A stretch of DNA of 64,000 nt from Phycisphaerales bacterium (GTDB lineage: Bacteria > Planctomycetota > Phycisphaerae > UBA1845 > UTPLA1): positions 1-64,000 of the forward strand of contig JAKSDK010001506.1 of assembly GCA_022360095.1 (NCBI GenBank). Direction: 5' to 3'. The translations under genes were made by a program, and so were the position numbers. The notes under the pieces are model-generated. The model was given only the letters and a program-made list of their open reading frames with translations, did no database searches and was not told the DNA's origin. Positions 17,000 to 26,400 of this stretch are shown piece after piece (position 1 is the first letter of the stretch; the number at the start of each line of letters is the position of its first letter).

Positions 17000-18601
17000 A
17001 TGTCAAATCGAATAAGAATCCAGCGACGGCTTCTTGTGCCTTTGCTGACGGTCGGAGCGGCGGTCCTGATCTCTCAGTCTCGCGCAGCTGCATACGGGCC
17101 CGGTGACGACATGGACGGCGATGACGTACTTGTCGTATACAATTCCGTATCTCCCGAGGCCATTGCTCTTAAGAACAGCTATCTGGTCGCTCATCCGGAC
17201 ATCCCCGCCGCGAATGTGCTTGACCTTGATGACGACTCGCTGGTTGTCGCGGATCTGAGTTATGCCGACTTTGTCACCAAGATTCGAAATCCCATCCGTA
17301 GCTATTTATCGCTGCCCGGTCAGCCCGGCCCTTCGGACATCATCGCCATCGTCCTGATTCGCCCGTTCCCGCATCGCATTTTGGATACGGACGCCGGCGC
17401 CGTGGGAGATTCGCGTAACGCCGCCGGGACCGAATTCTTGCCGCCGTCAAACGGAGGGCAGGGAGACGCGACGTTCGCCTCGGTCGACGCCGAACTTGTT
17501 TTGCTTTGGCAGAACCTCGACATCGGCGAGGCCGGCGGCACAATGGACAGCCGATCCGACAACATGGTCGACAACCCGTATCACCAGAGTGCGACACGCA
17601 TAACAGCGTTCGGCCGCGCTAATATTCAGACCCAAAAAACGTTTATCAACCAACTCAATGTCGTTTGGAGGATCGGCGGCGCCGGTGCGACGCAACTGAC
17701 GCCGGGAGATATGTATCTCGTATGCCGTATTGACGGCAACTCATTATCGCAGGCTCAGGCCCTCATCGAGCGATCGCAAGACATCTTCGTAAACAAAGCC
17801 GTCGTCCGAGTTTTGTTGGATGAATACGATGTCAACGGCAACAACGAGCTCGATGACGACGCACTGATCTCGCCGGGCAGTCCATTTCTCGCCGGCGACG
17901 ACTTTGAAGAAACGGTCCCTCTCCTTCAAGCGGACGGATGGGACGTTCGCTATGACGGAACCGCCGATTTCATCGACAGCACGGAGGAGACATTGCCTCT
18001 CATCGCCTACGCTTCTTATGGTGAAAACCATGATATCGGCGGCTTTGGAGAAAACCCGCCGGGTAGCGGCATCTATATTAACAATTTCAACTTCCCCCCC
18101 GGCGCGATGTTTAACACGTTGGAGTCCTACAACGGCCGTGCACTCAACGGCCTGGGCACATTATTTGGTCAGGAGCAAAGCGCGGATTTCATCGCCGCGG
18201 GCGGGACGTTCGCCATCGGCAACGTGTGGGAGCCGTTCACCTTTACATTGGCCGACAACGAATTCCTTTTTCCAAGAATGCTCGTCGATGGCGTGCAATG
18301 GGGCGAAGCCGCATACATGGCCATCCCGGCGCTAAGCTGGCATCACATCGTCATCGGCGACCCACTCGCTTATTATCAAATCATCGATGACCCGGGCCTG
18401 CCCAAAGGCGACCTCGACGGCGATGGTCAAGTCAACGGTGATGATATTCGATGGTTTGTCCAAATCGTGCTGAACGGTCCCGCGGGTTATCGAACGGTCT
18501 TCCCAACCCTGGACCCCATTGCCCGAGCTGACTTTACCGGCGATTTCGTCATCGAAACGGACGACGCCCCCGGCTTCGTCAACATGTTGCTCGGTCCCTG
18601 A
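17000..18601 (+). CDS. TIGR03790-family secreted protein with dockerin-like C-terminus
   Basis: The 533-residue protein has a basic start, a hydrophobic signal segment (RLLVPLLTVGAAVLI) and a cleavage region near AAAYG. The body matches what I know of TIGR03790: an N-terminal VLVVYNSVSPEAIALKNSYL and IPAANVLDL block, a PIRSYL helix, and the closing GDPLAYY. The family is common in planctomycetes and acidobacteria and has no assigned activity. The C-terminus carries two EF-hand-like dockerin repeats (GDLDGDGQVNGDDIRWFV at about 470; ADFTGDFVIETDDAPGFV at about 515), so the protein is probably surface-displayed or calcium-stabilised. A GGAAGGGGAAG ribosome site precedes the ATG. It reads toward the ankyrin gene, with about 100 bases between the stops. 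Confidence 0.82.
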   Translation: MSNRIRIQRRLLVPLLTVGAAVLISQSRAAAYGPGDDMDGDDVLVVYNSVSPEAIALKNSYLVAHPDIPAANVLDLDDDSLVVADLSYADFVTKIRNPIRSYLSLPGQPGPSDIIAIVLIRPFPHRILDTDAGAVGDSRNAAGTEFLPPSNGGQGDATFASVDAELVLLWQNLDIGEAGGTMDSRSDNMVDNPYHQSATRITAFGRANIQTQKTFINQLNVVWRIGGAGATQLTPGDMYLVCRIDGNSLSQAQALIERSQDIFVNKAVVRVLLDEYDVNGNNELDDDALISPGSPFLAGDDFEETVPLLQADGWDVRYDGTADFIDSTEETLPLIAYASYGENHDIGGFGENPPGSGIYINNFNFPPGAMFNTLESYNGRALNGLGTLFGQEQSADFIAAGGTFAIGNVWEPFTFTLADNEFLFPRMLVDGVQWGEAAYMAIPALSWHHIVIGDPLAYYQIIDDPGLPKGDLDGDGQVNGDDIRWFVQIVLNGPAGYRTVFPTLDPIARADFTGDFVIETDDAPGFVNMLLGP

Positions 18602-18700
18602 TCATGATTCGCCGTTTGGTCCGCTTGGCCAACGCCGTTTCTTGCCTTCGGTCAAGCTGCCAACGCGGACGTCGTGCTCCTGGACGCTCTACTCATGACT

Positions 18701-19906
18701 TCATGCTCTCAAACGCTCGCCGGACTTCCTCGATGCCGATCTTCTTCGAACGACTGGCGATTCCCAAGCGCTCTTGCCCTTCGCATTCACCGGATGGAGC
18801 TCAGCACCAAGCTCACAAAGTTTTTTCAATGATGCGGCTCGTCCACCGCGAACGGCGGCAAACACCGGCGTTTCTTCGTCGTCGCTTCTTGCTTCAACGT
18901 CGGCGCCGTGAGCAACCAACAATTCGATCTGCTCAATGCGCCCATAAAAGGCTGCATCGAACAAGGGCGTTTCACCCTCGTACGACCTGGCTTCGATATT
19001 CGCGCCGTGCTCAAGGAGCAGCTTCGAAGTTTTCAGAAACCCGGCCTGCGATGCTCGATGCAGCGCCGTCTTCCCTTTGTAGTCGCGAACATCGACGTCG
19101 TGCCCTTGCTTGATCAAACCGGCGACGCGCTGCGGGTCATCCGGTGCGTTATGATTACCCCTGCAGGCATCGACAATCTCCGGCCATTTCTCCGGAGGCA
19201 CATCGACTTCGCGAATGTCGTGGCCATAACGTCGAGCCAGCGCATTGAACGTTGGATTCTCGAACCAGCCACGGTGCTTCGTCGGACGCGGGTCCGCGCC
19301 GACGGCCAACAGCATTTCCGCGACATCCGGTTGAACGGTCGCGATGGCATCGAATAAGATCTTCGGACTCGCGCTGGGATTCGCGCCGGCATCCAACAAA
19401 CGCTTCACAATCGTCCTCTGCCCTCCGACGATCGCGTATTGCAGCGGCCACACCTCGTAACCATTCCATCGGTGCTCACGAACGTAAGCGCGATCGGCGA
19501 CCCCGGGTTCGTCTCGTATCGAAGCGTCGACATAGGCCTCATCGCCTAAATAGCACGCCGAACGAAAATCCATGCCGGCGCCTTTCGATGCAAGATAACC
19601 GGCCGAAGACGATCGCCCGTTTAACGTGGCGATGAGCCACGGGGAGACCTCAATCCGCGTTTCCCGGAAATAACATCCAATCGCGCTTAAGTCCGCCCCG
19701 TGTGACTCGGCGAGCAATTTGACGACGTCCAATTTGCCCTTGCGCGCAGCTTCCCAAAGCATGGTTCGACCGTGCGGACCGATCCAATGCACAAACTCTC
19801 GTTCATCCTTCAGGTAAGTCTTGACGGCCTCCAGTTTCCCGGATGAACATGCAGGTAAGACGATTCGCAGGAAATCGCTCGCCTTTCCAGTAAGCTCGTG
19901 CGCCAT
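18701..19906 (-). CDS. Ankyrin-repeat protein
   Basis: The 401-residue protein consists largely of ankyrin repeats. Clear units include GRTMLWEAARKGKLDVVKLL, KTALHRASQAGFLKTSKLL, EGETPLFDAAFYGRIEQIELL and DEETPVFAAVRGGRAASLKKL. Repeats at both ends flank a middle section of degenerate units. No signal peptide is seen, so it is probably cytoplasmic and acts through protein binding. I chose ATG 19906; an in-frame TTG at 19927 has no better ribosome site. It follows the kinase gene by 87 bases on the same strand and probably belongs to that sigma/kinase transcription unit. The ligand is unknown. Confidence 0.85.
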   Translation of the reverse strand: MAHELTGKASDFLRIVLPACSSGKLEAVKTYLKDEREFVHWIGPHGRTMLWEAARKGKLDVVKLLAESHGADLSAIGCYFRETRIEVSPWLIATLNGRSSSAGYLASKGAGMDFRSACYLGDEAYVDASIRDEPGVADRAYVREHRWNGYEVWPLQYAIVGGQRTIVKRLLDAGANPSASPKILFDAIATVQPDVAEMLLAVGADPRPTKHRGWFENPTFNALARRYGHDIREVDVPPEKWPEIVDACRGNHNAPDDPQRVAGLIKQGHDVDVRDYKGKTALHRASQAGFLKTSKLLLEHGANIEARSYEGETPLFDAAFYGRIEQIELLVAHGADVEARSDDEETPVFAAVRGGRAASLKKLCELGAELHPVNAKGKSAWESPVVRRRSASRKSGERLRA

Positions 19907-19993
19907 GGCTGGAGAGCGTATTCGCAAATACCGGTCAGCGTCCAGTATCGATGTTGGCCATTCCGACGGCTTGCCAAGCGCCTCCGAGAAATG

Positions 19994-22591
19994 CTAATCA
20001 AATCGGTCACAGTCGACCCGCATGTGAGACGTTTCTGACTCCCGGTTCTGTGCAAGCTCCTGCAAATAACAAGAGGCGATTCGAGCCTTGCGATGATCGG
20101 CCCCGATGATTCCCGCAAGCTCCTCGCTTGCCTCCATGAGAAGCGGCTTCGCAGAAGCGTGGTCTCCGAGCATCGCAAGACAGCGTCCGTAGTTTGCCTG
20201 GATCTCCCAGCGCAACCACGCAGTTTCCAGATGGCGGGGAGCCGACCTCAGGATTCCAGGAAGGACCGTGACCGCCTCTTGCCACCGACGTTGCTGCATC
20301 CAAAGAACCGCGAGTGCGTTCATTGCCTTGAATGTCGCAGGATTGGACGGGCCATATCGGTTCCGAGCTCGCTCAATGACCTCTTGATGCAAAGACTCTG
20401 CCTCGCTCAACCGTCCCTGCGCTTGTCGAACAAGTGCAAGACCGTGTGGTGAAAAGAGCTCCAAGGAATCTTCGTCAGTGACTTTGCTGCCTGCCGTAAT
20501 CAGGGCCAACTGCTCGGCTTCCTCAACATGGTTCAGTTTGAGCAGCGACTCAATCAACAAATTCATCGTCATCAACGTGTTCGGGTGATCATCACCGAAT
20601 ACGTGACGCTGGGCGTCGAGCGCCTCTCGCAGATAGGGTTCCGCCTCGTCGTCTCGTCCGCAGGTTTGCAGCAACCTGGCCAAATCGATCAGCGCCGAAA
20701 GCGTCCAGCGAAACTCCGGATCCGGGTTGCGACGGCAAATCTCCAGCATTTTCTTCAGTCTTTCTTCCGCAACAGCGAATTTTCCGCGGAAGTGCAAAAC
20801 TCTCCCCCAATGGTTCATGGCTCGAAGTGTTTGCGGGTGCTCTTCTCCCAAGGCCTGTCGAGCCATGCCGTAAGACGCATCGAGCAGCGTCTCGGCTTCC
20901 GCAAGCCGGAACTGAAATGCATAGAGGTTTTCGGCCAAACCGATCATGGCATGAAGGGTCAGAGGATGATCACGGCCCAGCGACGTCGTTCGAGCCTGCA
21001 CCACATGGCGAAGGAGCAACTCGGCCTCACCGGGCTCACGTGCAACGCCGGGAAACAAACTCGCAATCTCCATCGATGCAAGCGTGTCGGGATGCAAGTC
21101 TCCCAGTTCCTGCCGTCGAGTCTTGAGCGCGGCCATGATCAACGGCTCACCGGCATCGTAGAGCCCCAGGCTCGTATAAGCTTCGCCGATCGTATGGTAG
21201 AGTGACGCCCGGATTTCGGGCTGATCGGAAAACTGTGACGCGACATCGCGTGCGGCCTGATCCAGAACCTCGGCGACCGTCACACGATACCCGGACTTGC
21301 GTGGATCCACGGAAGAGAACATATCATCCAGGAAATCGTTGATCGCCGCCGTGCGATCATGCTCCGCCTCGGCCTGCTTCTCAGCTTCCAGAGCCCGATC
21401 GCGCTGTTCCATGGCTTGAAACAGACCGTAAGTGGTACCGGATACTCCCAACACGAGCAAAGTAAGCGCCGCGATGACACCGCCCACGAACGCACGGTGA
21501 CGCCGAGCGAATTTTGAAAACTGATAGACGATGCTCGGCGGCCTGGCGAGAATTGGTTCGCCGGCCATATACCTGCGAATATCCCGCGCGATGTCGCCCG
21601 CACTCTGGTAACGACGGTCCGGCTCCTTTGCCATGCAGGACCGGATGATAATCGCCAGGTCCTCGTCAAGCTTGCCCCCGGAATCTGTTGGACGGGAGGG
21701 ATCGACGTGAAGAATATTGTGTGTGATCTCCTGAATGTTGCCGTCGACATCGTATGGAAACCGATCCGTCATCATCTGGTGGAAGATGACGCCGAGAGAG
21801 TAGACATCCGTCCGAATATCGATATGACTGTGTTCACCCTTGACCTGCTCGGGGCTTGCCCAGGGCAGTGATCCCATGAACCTGCCGGTGATGCTCATCT
21901 GGCCGGCTCCCCCGGCGGATTCGACTTCATCCGAAAATTTGGCGAGCCCGAAGTCGAGGATCTTCGGCTGCGCCGCAGAAGGGTCCGAGGGTCCGAGGGG
22001 CCGAGGGGCCAAGGGTGACGTCTGTTTCTGTCTTTCCTCGATCCCTTGGCCCCTTGACCCCTCAGCCCCTTCTTCCACAACGAGAATGTTGCCCGGCTTC
22101 AGATCACGGTGGATGACGCCTCTCTGGTGCGCGTAATTGACCGCATCACAGATTCTGGCGAACAGACGCAATCGTTCCTGTCTTAAGTGCCCAACCGGGG
22201 ACTCGGCGCTACGAGCCAGAAGATAGCGATCGAGCCTTCTTCCTTCGACGAACTCCATCACACAAAACAGGCGACCGTCGACGGTCACGCCACTGTCATA
22301 AACACCGACGACGTTCGGATGTCGGAGTCCGGCAACAAGTTCGATCTCGCGCTCAAAGCGACGGCGCGCCGAGGCCGACGCGTACATCCCCTCACGGAGC
22401 ACTTTGATCGCAACGCGACGTCTTGTCGAATGTTGGATCGCAGTGTAGACAATTCCCTGCCCGCCGCGACGATGCTCCTCGATATCAAAGTATCCGTCAA
22501 TGATCGGGCACCCGGCGCGCTCGCGATGCTCCCTTTGCAACTCTTCAAGAACCGATGCGGGATCGTTGTACCAACCGGTTGATTGCAGCAT
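19994..22591 (-). CDS. Membrane Ser/Thr protein kinase with TPR region and an octamer-array insert in the kinase domain
   Basis: The protein has 865 residues. The kinase domain covers about 34-330: Gly loop RRGGQGIVY, VAIK lysine, HRDLKPGN, DFG, and SPEQ at the activation-segment end. A transmembrane helix lies at about 367-390 and is followed by tetratricopeptide/kinesin-light-chain-like repeats (DAGEPLIMAALKTRRQELG and similar). Between NILVVEEG and QPKILDFG about 30 Gly/Pro/Ser/Gln-rich residues replace the usual tight turn; the DNA there is a hairpin of 8-nt units. A ribosome site (GGAG) precedes ATG 22591. The sigma gene ends 71 bases upstream. All catalytic residues are present, so the insert probably leaves the fold intact. 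Confidence 0.9.
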   Translation of the reverse strand: MLQSTGWYNDPASVLEELQREHRERAGCPIIDGYFDIEEHRRGGQGIVYTAIQHSTRRRVAIKVLREGMYASASARRRFEREIELVAGLRHPNVVGVYDSGVTVDGRLFCVMEFVEGRRLDRYLLARSAESPVGHLRQERLRLFARICDAVNYAHQRGVIHRDLKPGNILVVEEGAEGSRGQGIEERQKQTSPLAPRPLGPSDPSAAQPKILDFGLAKFSDEVESAGGAGQMSITGRFMGSLPWASPEQVKGEHSHIDIRTDVYSLGVIFHQMMTDRFPYDVDGNIQEITHNILHVDPSRPTDSGGKLDEDLAIIIRSCMAKEPDRRYQSAGDIARDIRRYMAGEPILARPPSIVYQFSKFARRHRAFVGGVIAALTLLVLGVSGTTYGLFQAMEQRDRALEAEKQAEAEHDRTAAINDFLDDMFSSVDPRKSGYRVTVAEVLDQAARDVASQFSDQPEIRASLYHTIGEAYTSLGLYDAGEPLIMAALKTRRQELGDLHPDTLASMEIASLFPGVAREPGEAELLLRHVVQARTTSLGRDHPLTLHAMIGLAENLYAFQFRLAEAETLLDASYGMARQALGEEHPQTLRAMNHWGRVLHFRGKFAVAEERLKKMLEICRRNPDPEFRWTLSALIDLARLLQTCGRDDEAEPYLREALDAQRHVFGDDHPNTLMTMNLLIESLLKLNHVEEAEQLALITAGSKVTDEDSLELFSPHGLALVRQAQGRLSEAESLHQEVIERARNRYGPSNPATFKAMNALAVLWMQQRRWQEAVTVLPGILRSAPRHLETAWLRWEIQANYGRCLAMLGDHASAKPLLMEASEELAGIIGADHRKARIASCYLQELAQNRESETSHMRVDCDRFD
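21981..22074 (-). repeat. Octamer-array hairpin inserted in frame in the kinase gene
   Basis: On the plus strand there are four 8-base units of consensus GGGKCCGA (21981-22012) plus GGG, a 27-base spacer (22016-22042), then four units of consensus CCCTTGRC (22043-22074). The inner arms GGGGCCAAGGG and CCCTTGGCCCC are perfectly complementary. The array contains no stop in the coding frame. Confidence 0.75.
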
Positions 22592-22662
22592 TCTGTTTCA
22601 CTCCGGCTCCTCACTTAACGAGACGCTGAGTCGAGGCAGCCGCTCAGTCCATCGAGGGTCGT

Positions 22663-23247
22663 TCATCCCTCTTCACGAACCTGTTGATCCACCAGTTCGC
22701 AGATACGCTTGAGGATCCGCGACTTGGCTTTGTACACCTGGTCGTCGCTCATCGACAAAGTCGCAGCAGCGGTATGCACATCCTCTCCATTGATCGCGTA
22801 GGACCGGAACGCGGCAACGTCTCGGGTGTTGAACTCCGTTTCGATGACGGTCATGGCCTGTCGAAGGTGGTGCCGTCGCCATTCAATCTCCCATGCAGAC
22901 TCCACCGTCTCGTCCCGCGATGCCGCGCGAACCTGCTGTTCTATGTCCTCTACCGGCCTCTCGCCGCGATTCTGAAACGAAATGTCAAAAATGCATCGCA
23001 AGACAACTGTTTTGAGATAGCTGCGGAACTTGCCCTTCGAAGGATCGTAACGAAACGCCGGCATCGACCGTGTGAGCTTCACAAGGACGTTCTGCAAAAC
23101 GTCGTCGCAGTCCACCGGCTGCAGGCCCTGGCGCCGGGCGAATCCACGAATCAGGTCGCCGTAACGAGTGCAAAAATCAGCCCACGCCCCGTCGTCCTGC
23201 TCTTCGGCAAGCCGGGCCAGAAGTGACGTGTGTGTCGTGGTTTGCAT
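22663..23247 (-). CDS. ECF RNA polymerase sigma factor
   Basis: The 194-residue protein has sigma-70 region 2 (WADFCTRYGDLIRGFARRQG, then DCDDVLQNVLVKL and FRSYLKTVVLRCI) and region 4 (AFRSYAINGEDVHTAAATLSMSDDQVYKAKSRILKRI). It belongs to a different ECF subtype from the other two in this window and lacks their LQxTAxVHEAYLRL motif. A strong ribosome site (AAGGGGCAGG) precedes ATG 23247. It lies directly upstream of a membrane kinase gene on the same strand and is transcribed divergently from the RHS-dockerin gene, which is therefore a reasonable candidate target. Confidence 0.87.
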   Translation of the reverse strand: MQTTTHTSLLARLAEEQDDGAWADFCTRYGDLIRGFARRQGLQPVDCDDVLQNVLVKLTRSMPAFRYDPSKGKFRSYLKTVVLRCIFDISFQNRGERPVEDIEQQVRAASRDETVESAWEIEWRRHHLRQAMTVIETEFNTRDVAAFRSYAINGEDVHTAAATLSMSDDQVYKAKSRILKRICELVDQQVREEG

Positions 23248-23435
23248 AATCCTGCCCCTTTAGTATATCCGAAGCCAAATCCCATCCAAACACGGCCGTT
23301 CACCAAATTTTTCAGAAATCCCTCATGAAGCCGGTATGTCTGCATGAAACGGGCGTCGCCCCTTCCGAGACATCAACGAACCCGCCGCATCGGAGCGGCA
23401 AGCTCGGCCTGGCGCGACGCACCGGAGGACTCACA

Positions 23436-26400
23436 ATGTTTCGTGCAAAGTTTCAACGGTTCTTAGTGTCGGCGGCGACAGTCTATTCTGCTCTGGGAGT
23501 GTCACAGAAATCGATCGCCGTGCCTTGCGCTCATCCCGGCGATATCAACGAAGACCTGCTGGTGAATGGCGCCGATATCGAGGGCTTCGTCGATTGTGTC
23601 ATAACAGGGGCGACACTCACGGGTTCCTGTGGGTGCGCCGATCTGGACGGCCAGGGCATTGTCGATTTTGCCGACGTTCCGGACTTCGTTGACGCCCTCC
23701 TCAATTCAGGCGGTCGCACGAGACTCCCCAAGACTCCTCTTGAACCGGGCCCATACGATTTCCCCATATGCCTCGACTTGAATGATCCGTCACCGCAGAA
23801 TCATCTCACAGGCTTGTCGGAGGACCTCCACATTATCTATCACGCGACGGCCACCGGAGATGGATTGGCGCCGCCCAAAGACCCTTTGCAATTGACTCCC
23901 GACCATGCACGGGCAAACCGTGAAGATGGCGGCGGGGCCGGCGAGGTGTACTCGTTTTCCGGCGAATATGTTCGCAAGGAAGTGGACCTGATGATTCCCG
24001 GTCGCGGAATCGATTTCGTATGGGCGCGAAAATACGGTTCCCGCTTCCGACCAAACACCTCACAGGGTAACGGATGGACTCATTCCTATGATATTCGTGT
24101 TGAACAAGACGGCACGAACCTGATGCTCTTCGACGGGAACACCCGTTGCGATCGATATGCCTTCGACGCGCCCAACAACAACTGGGTCTCCGACGAATTC
24201 TTCCGCGTGATTGAACAAAATCCCGACAATTCCTACACCGTCACTTTCAGACATACGGGTAAATGGAATCTCAAGCCGCTCGACGGCGGTGCTGCCGAGG
24301 GAAAGCTGCAGTCCATCGTTGATCGGAACGGCAACACGATGACCTTCGCCTACAACGGCGCGGGGCAACTCGTCTCCATCTTGGACACGCTGCACAACCC
24401 CCCTGCCAACCCGAGAGAGATCACGATCTCGTACAACGGCGACGGTCTCGTCAACCGTGTTACGGACTTCGCCGGTCGCGAGGTCGTGTACGAATATTAC
24501 AACAACGGTGATGCCGGCGGTTCCTTCGGTGATCTCAAATCCGTGACGACGCCTGCCGTCGTCTTTACCCCTCAGTTTCCCATCCCGGCGGGGCATGAGT
24601 TTCCAAACGGCAAAACCACCGTTTATACGTACACGACCGGATTTGCCGACGACCGGCTCAACCACAATCTCCTCACGGTCACTGATCCCAAGGGGCAGAC
24701 ATTTCTGACGAACGTCTATGCGCACACGATCTCCCAGCTCGATGAACGCTTTACCGAAGATTTGTTCGACATAAACTACGATCGCGTGGTCCGGCAGATT
24801 CTAGGCGACTCCGGGGACATCATCGACTATCGTTACGCAGCGACGACTCCGAGCCCCGCGAACAATCAGGCCGTTACGAGCACGTTCATCAATGACCGTG
24901 TCGGCAACGTGAAGGAAGTCTTCTTCGATGAATTCAACCGATTGGTCGTCCTGCGAGAATACACCGGCCGTGCCGATCCTGATCAACCGACAACCGATAC
25001 GACGAATTTACCCGTTGGTCCGCTCCGATCGTCCGACCCGGCTTTCTTTGAAACACGGCTTGAATACAATGCCGACGCGATGCCAACGCGCATTGTTCTC
25101 CCCAACGGCAACTCGCTCGAAAATGTATACGAATTAGATCTCAATCCGCTCGCCGCCAGGCGATCACGAGGCAATCGGCGTGAGATTCGCCGAACCCCCG
25201 GTCCGCTTGGTGGTGACCAGATCCAACTGAACGAAGCCTTTGAATACGACCCAACCACCAACTTCGTCACTCGCCACGTGGATGCCAGAAACAATGATAC
25301 GCTCTTTACGCTCGATCCCGCCGGCAACCTGCTCCAGATTCGACACCGTATCCCGTCCATCGTCGAGGACTTCGAATACAACGCCTTCGGACAGATGACG
25401 CGGCGTACTCTCCCGGAGAATGGCAGCGGAAGCCGCAGGGTGGACGATTTCACCTATTACGCACCGACGGACGGCGCGGAATATGGATATTTGAAAGAGC
25501 AAATCGTCGACGCTCTCGGTTTCGCACTCACCACCACCGTCGAGCACAACATCGTCGGTGAGCCGACGCGCTCCATCGATCCTGAAGGACATGACACATC
25601 CTACGTGATCAACCAATACGGCCAGGTGGTCCGACGAGCATCAGCCGAAGTGAGCCCTGGTGGGGTTCGATATGAGGTCGACACATTCTATGACGCAAAC
25701 GATAACATCGTGCGCGTCGACGTCCAGAACATCGATGACCTCGACGTGCTGCAACCGAACACCCACTTTACGACGGTGTATGAATACGATCTGCTCAACC
25801 GACTCACGCGCACTTGCAGTGAACATGGAAGCTTCAACGCGCCGATCGGCGCAGTCGATTGCACCACGTTCCCGGCCGCCGATTTTGTCACGACGGAGTT
25901 CGACTACACGGCCAACGGCTACTTGGAGCTGGTACGACTACCGGAGGCGGCCAACGGCGGAGATGTCTTCAACACGATTACGACTTTGTACGACGAGCGC
26001 GATCTCGTGTATCGAATCATCGACGCGGACGGCAGTCCCATTCAGGCCACGACGCAGTTTGACTATGACAACAATCGAAACAACACGCGGATCAGCCAGG
26101 GGCTGGAGGATCAGCCCCGTATCCGGATTTCGACGTTCGACGGATTCGAGCGCGTCACGGGAAGCGTCGATCCGATGGGCAACACCACGGAGCTTCACTA
26201 CGACCCCAATGGCAACACGATCTCCGTAAAAAATGAAGGCGAGCTGCTGGACGTGCCAGGCGGAGCCGGCAACCTCCGGCTCACGGAAACCTCCTTCGTA
26301 TTCGACGCAATGGACCGACCGACGAGCGAGTCCATGGAGTTCTTTGACCCTGCCACGCAGACCGGCATTGGAGACGGCCAATCGGTCACGACGACGGAAT

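Noticed and set aside
18604..19113. 169-codon plus-strand frame after the TIGR03790 gene
   Set aside because: It overlaps the ankyrin gene on the opposite strand and is Arg-rich and domain-free.
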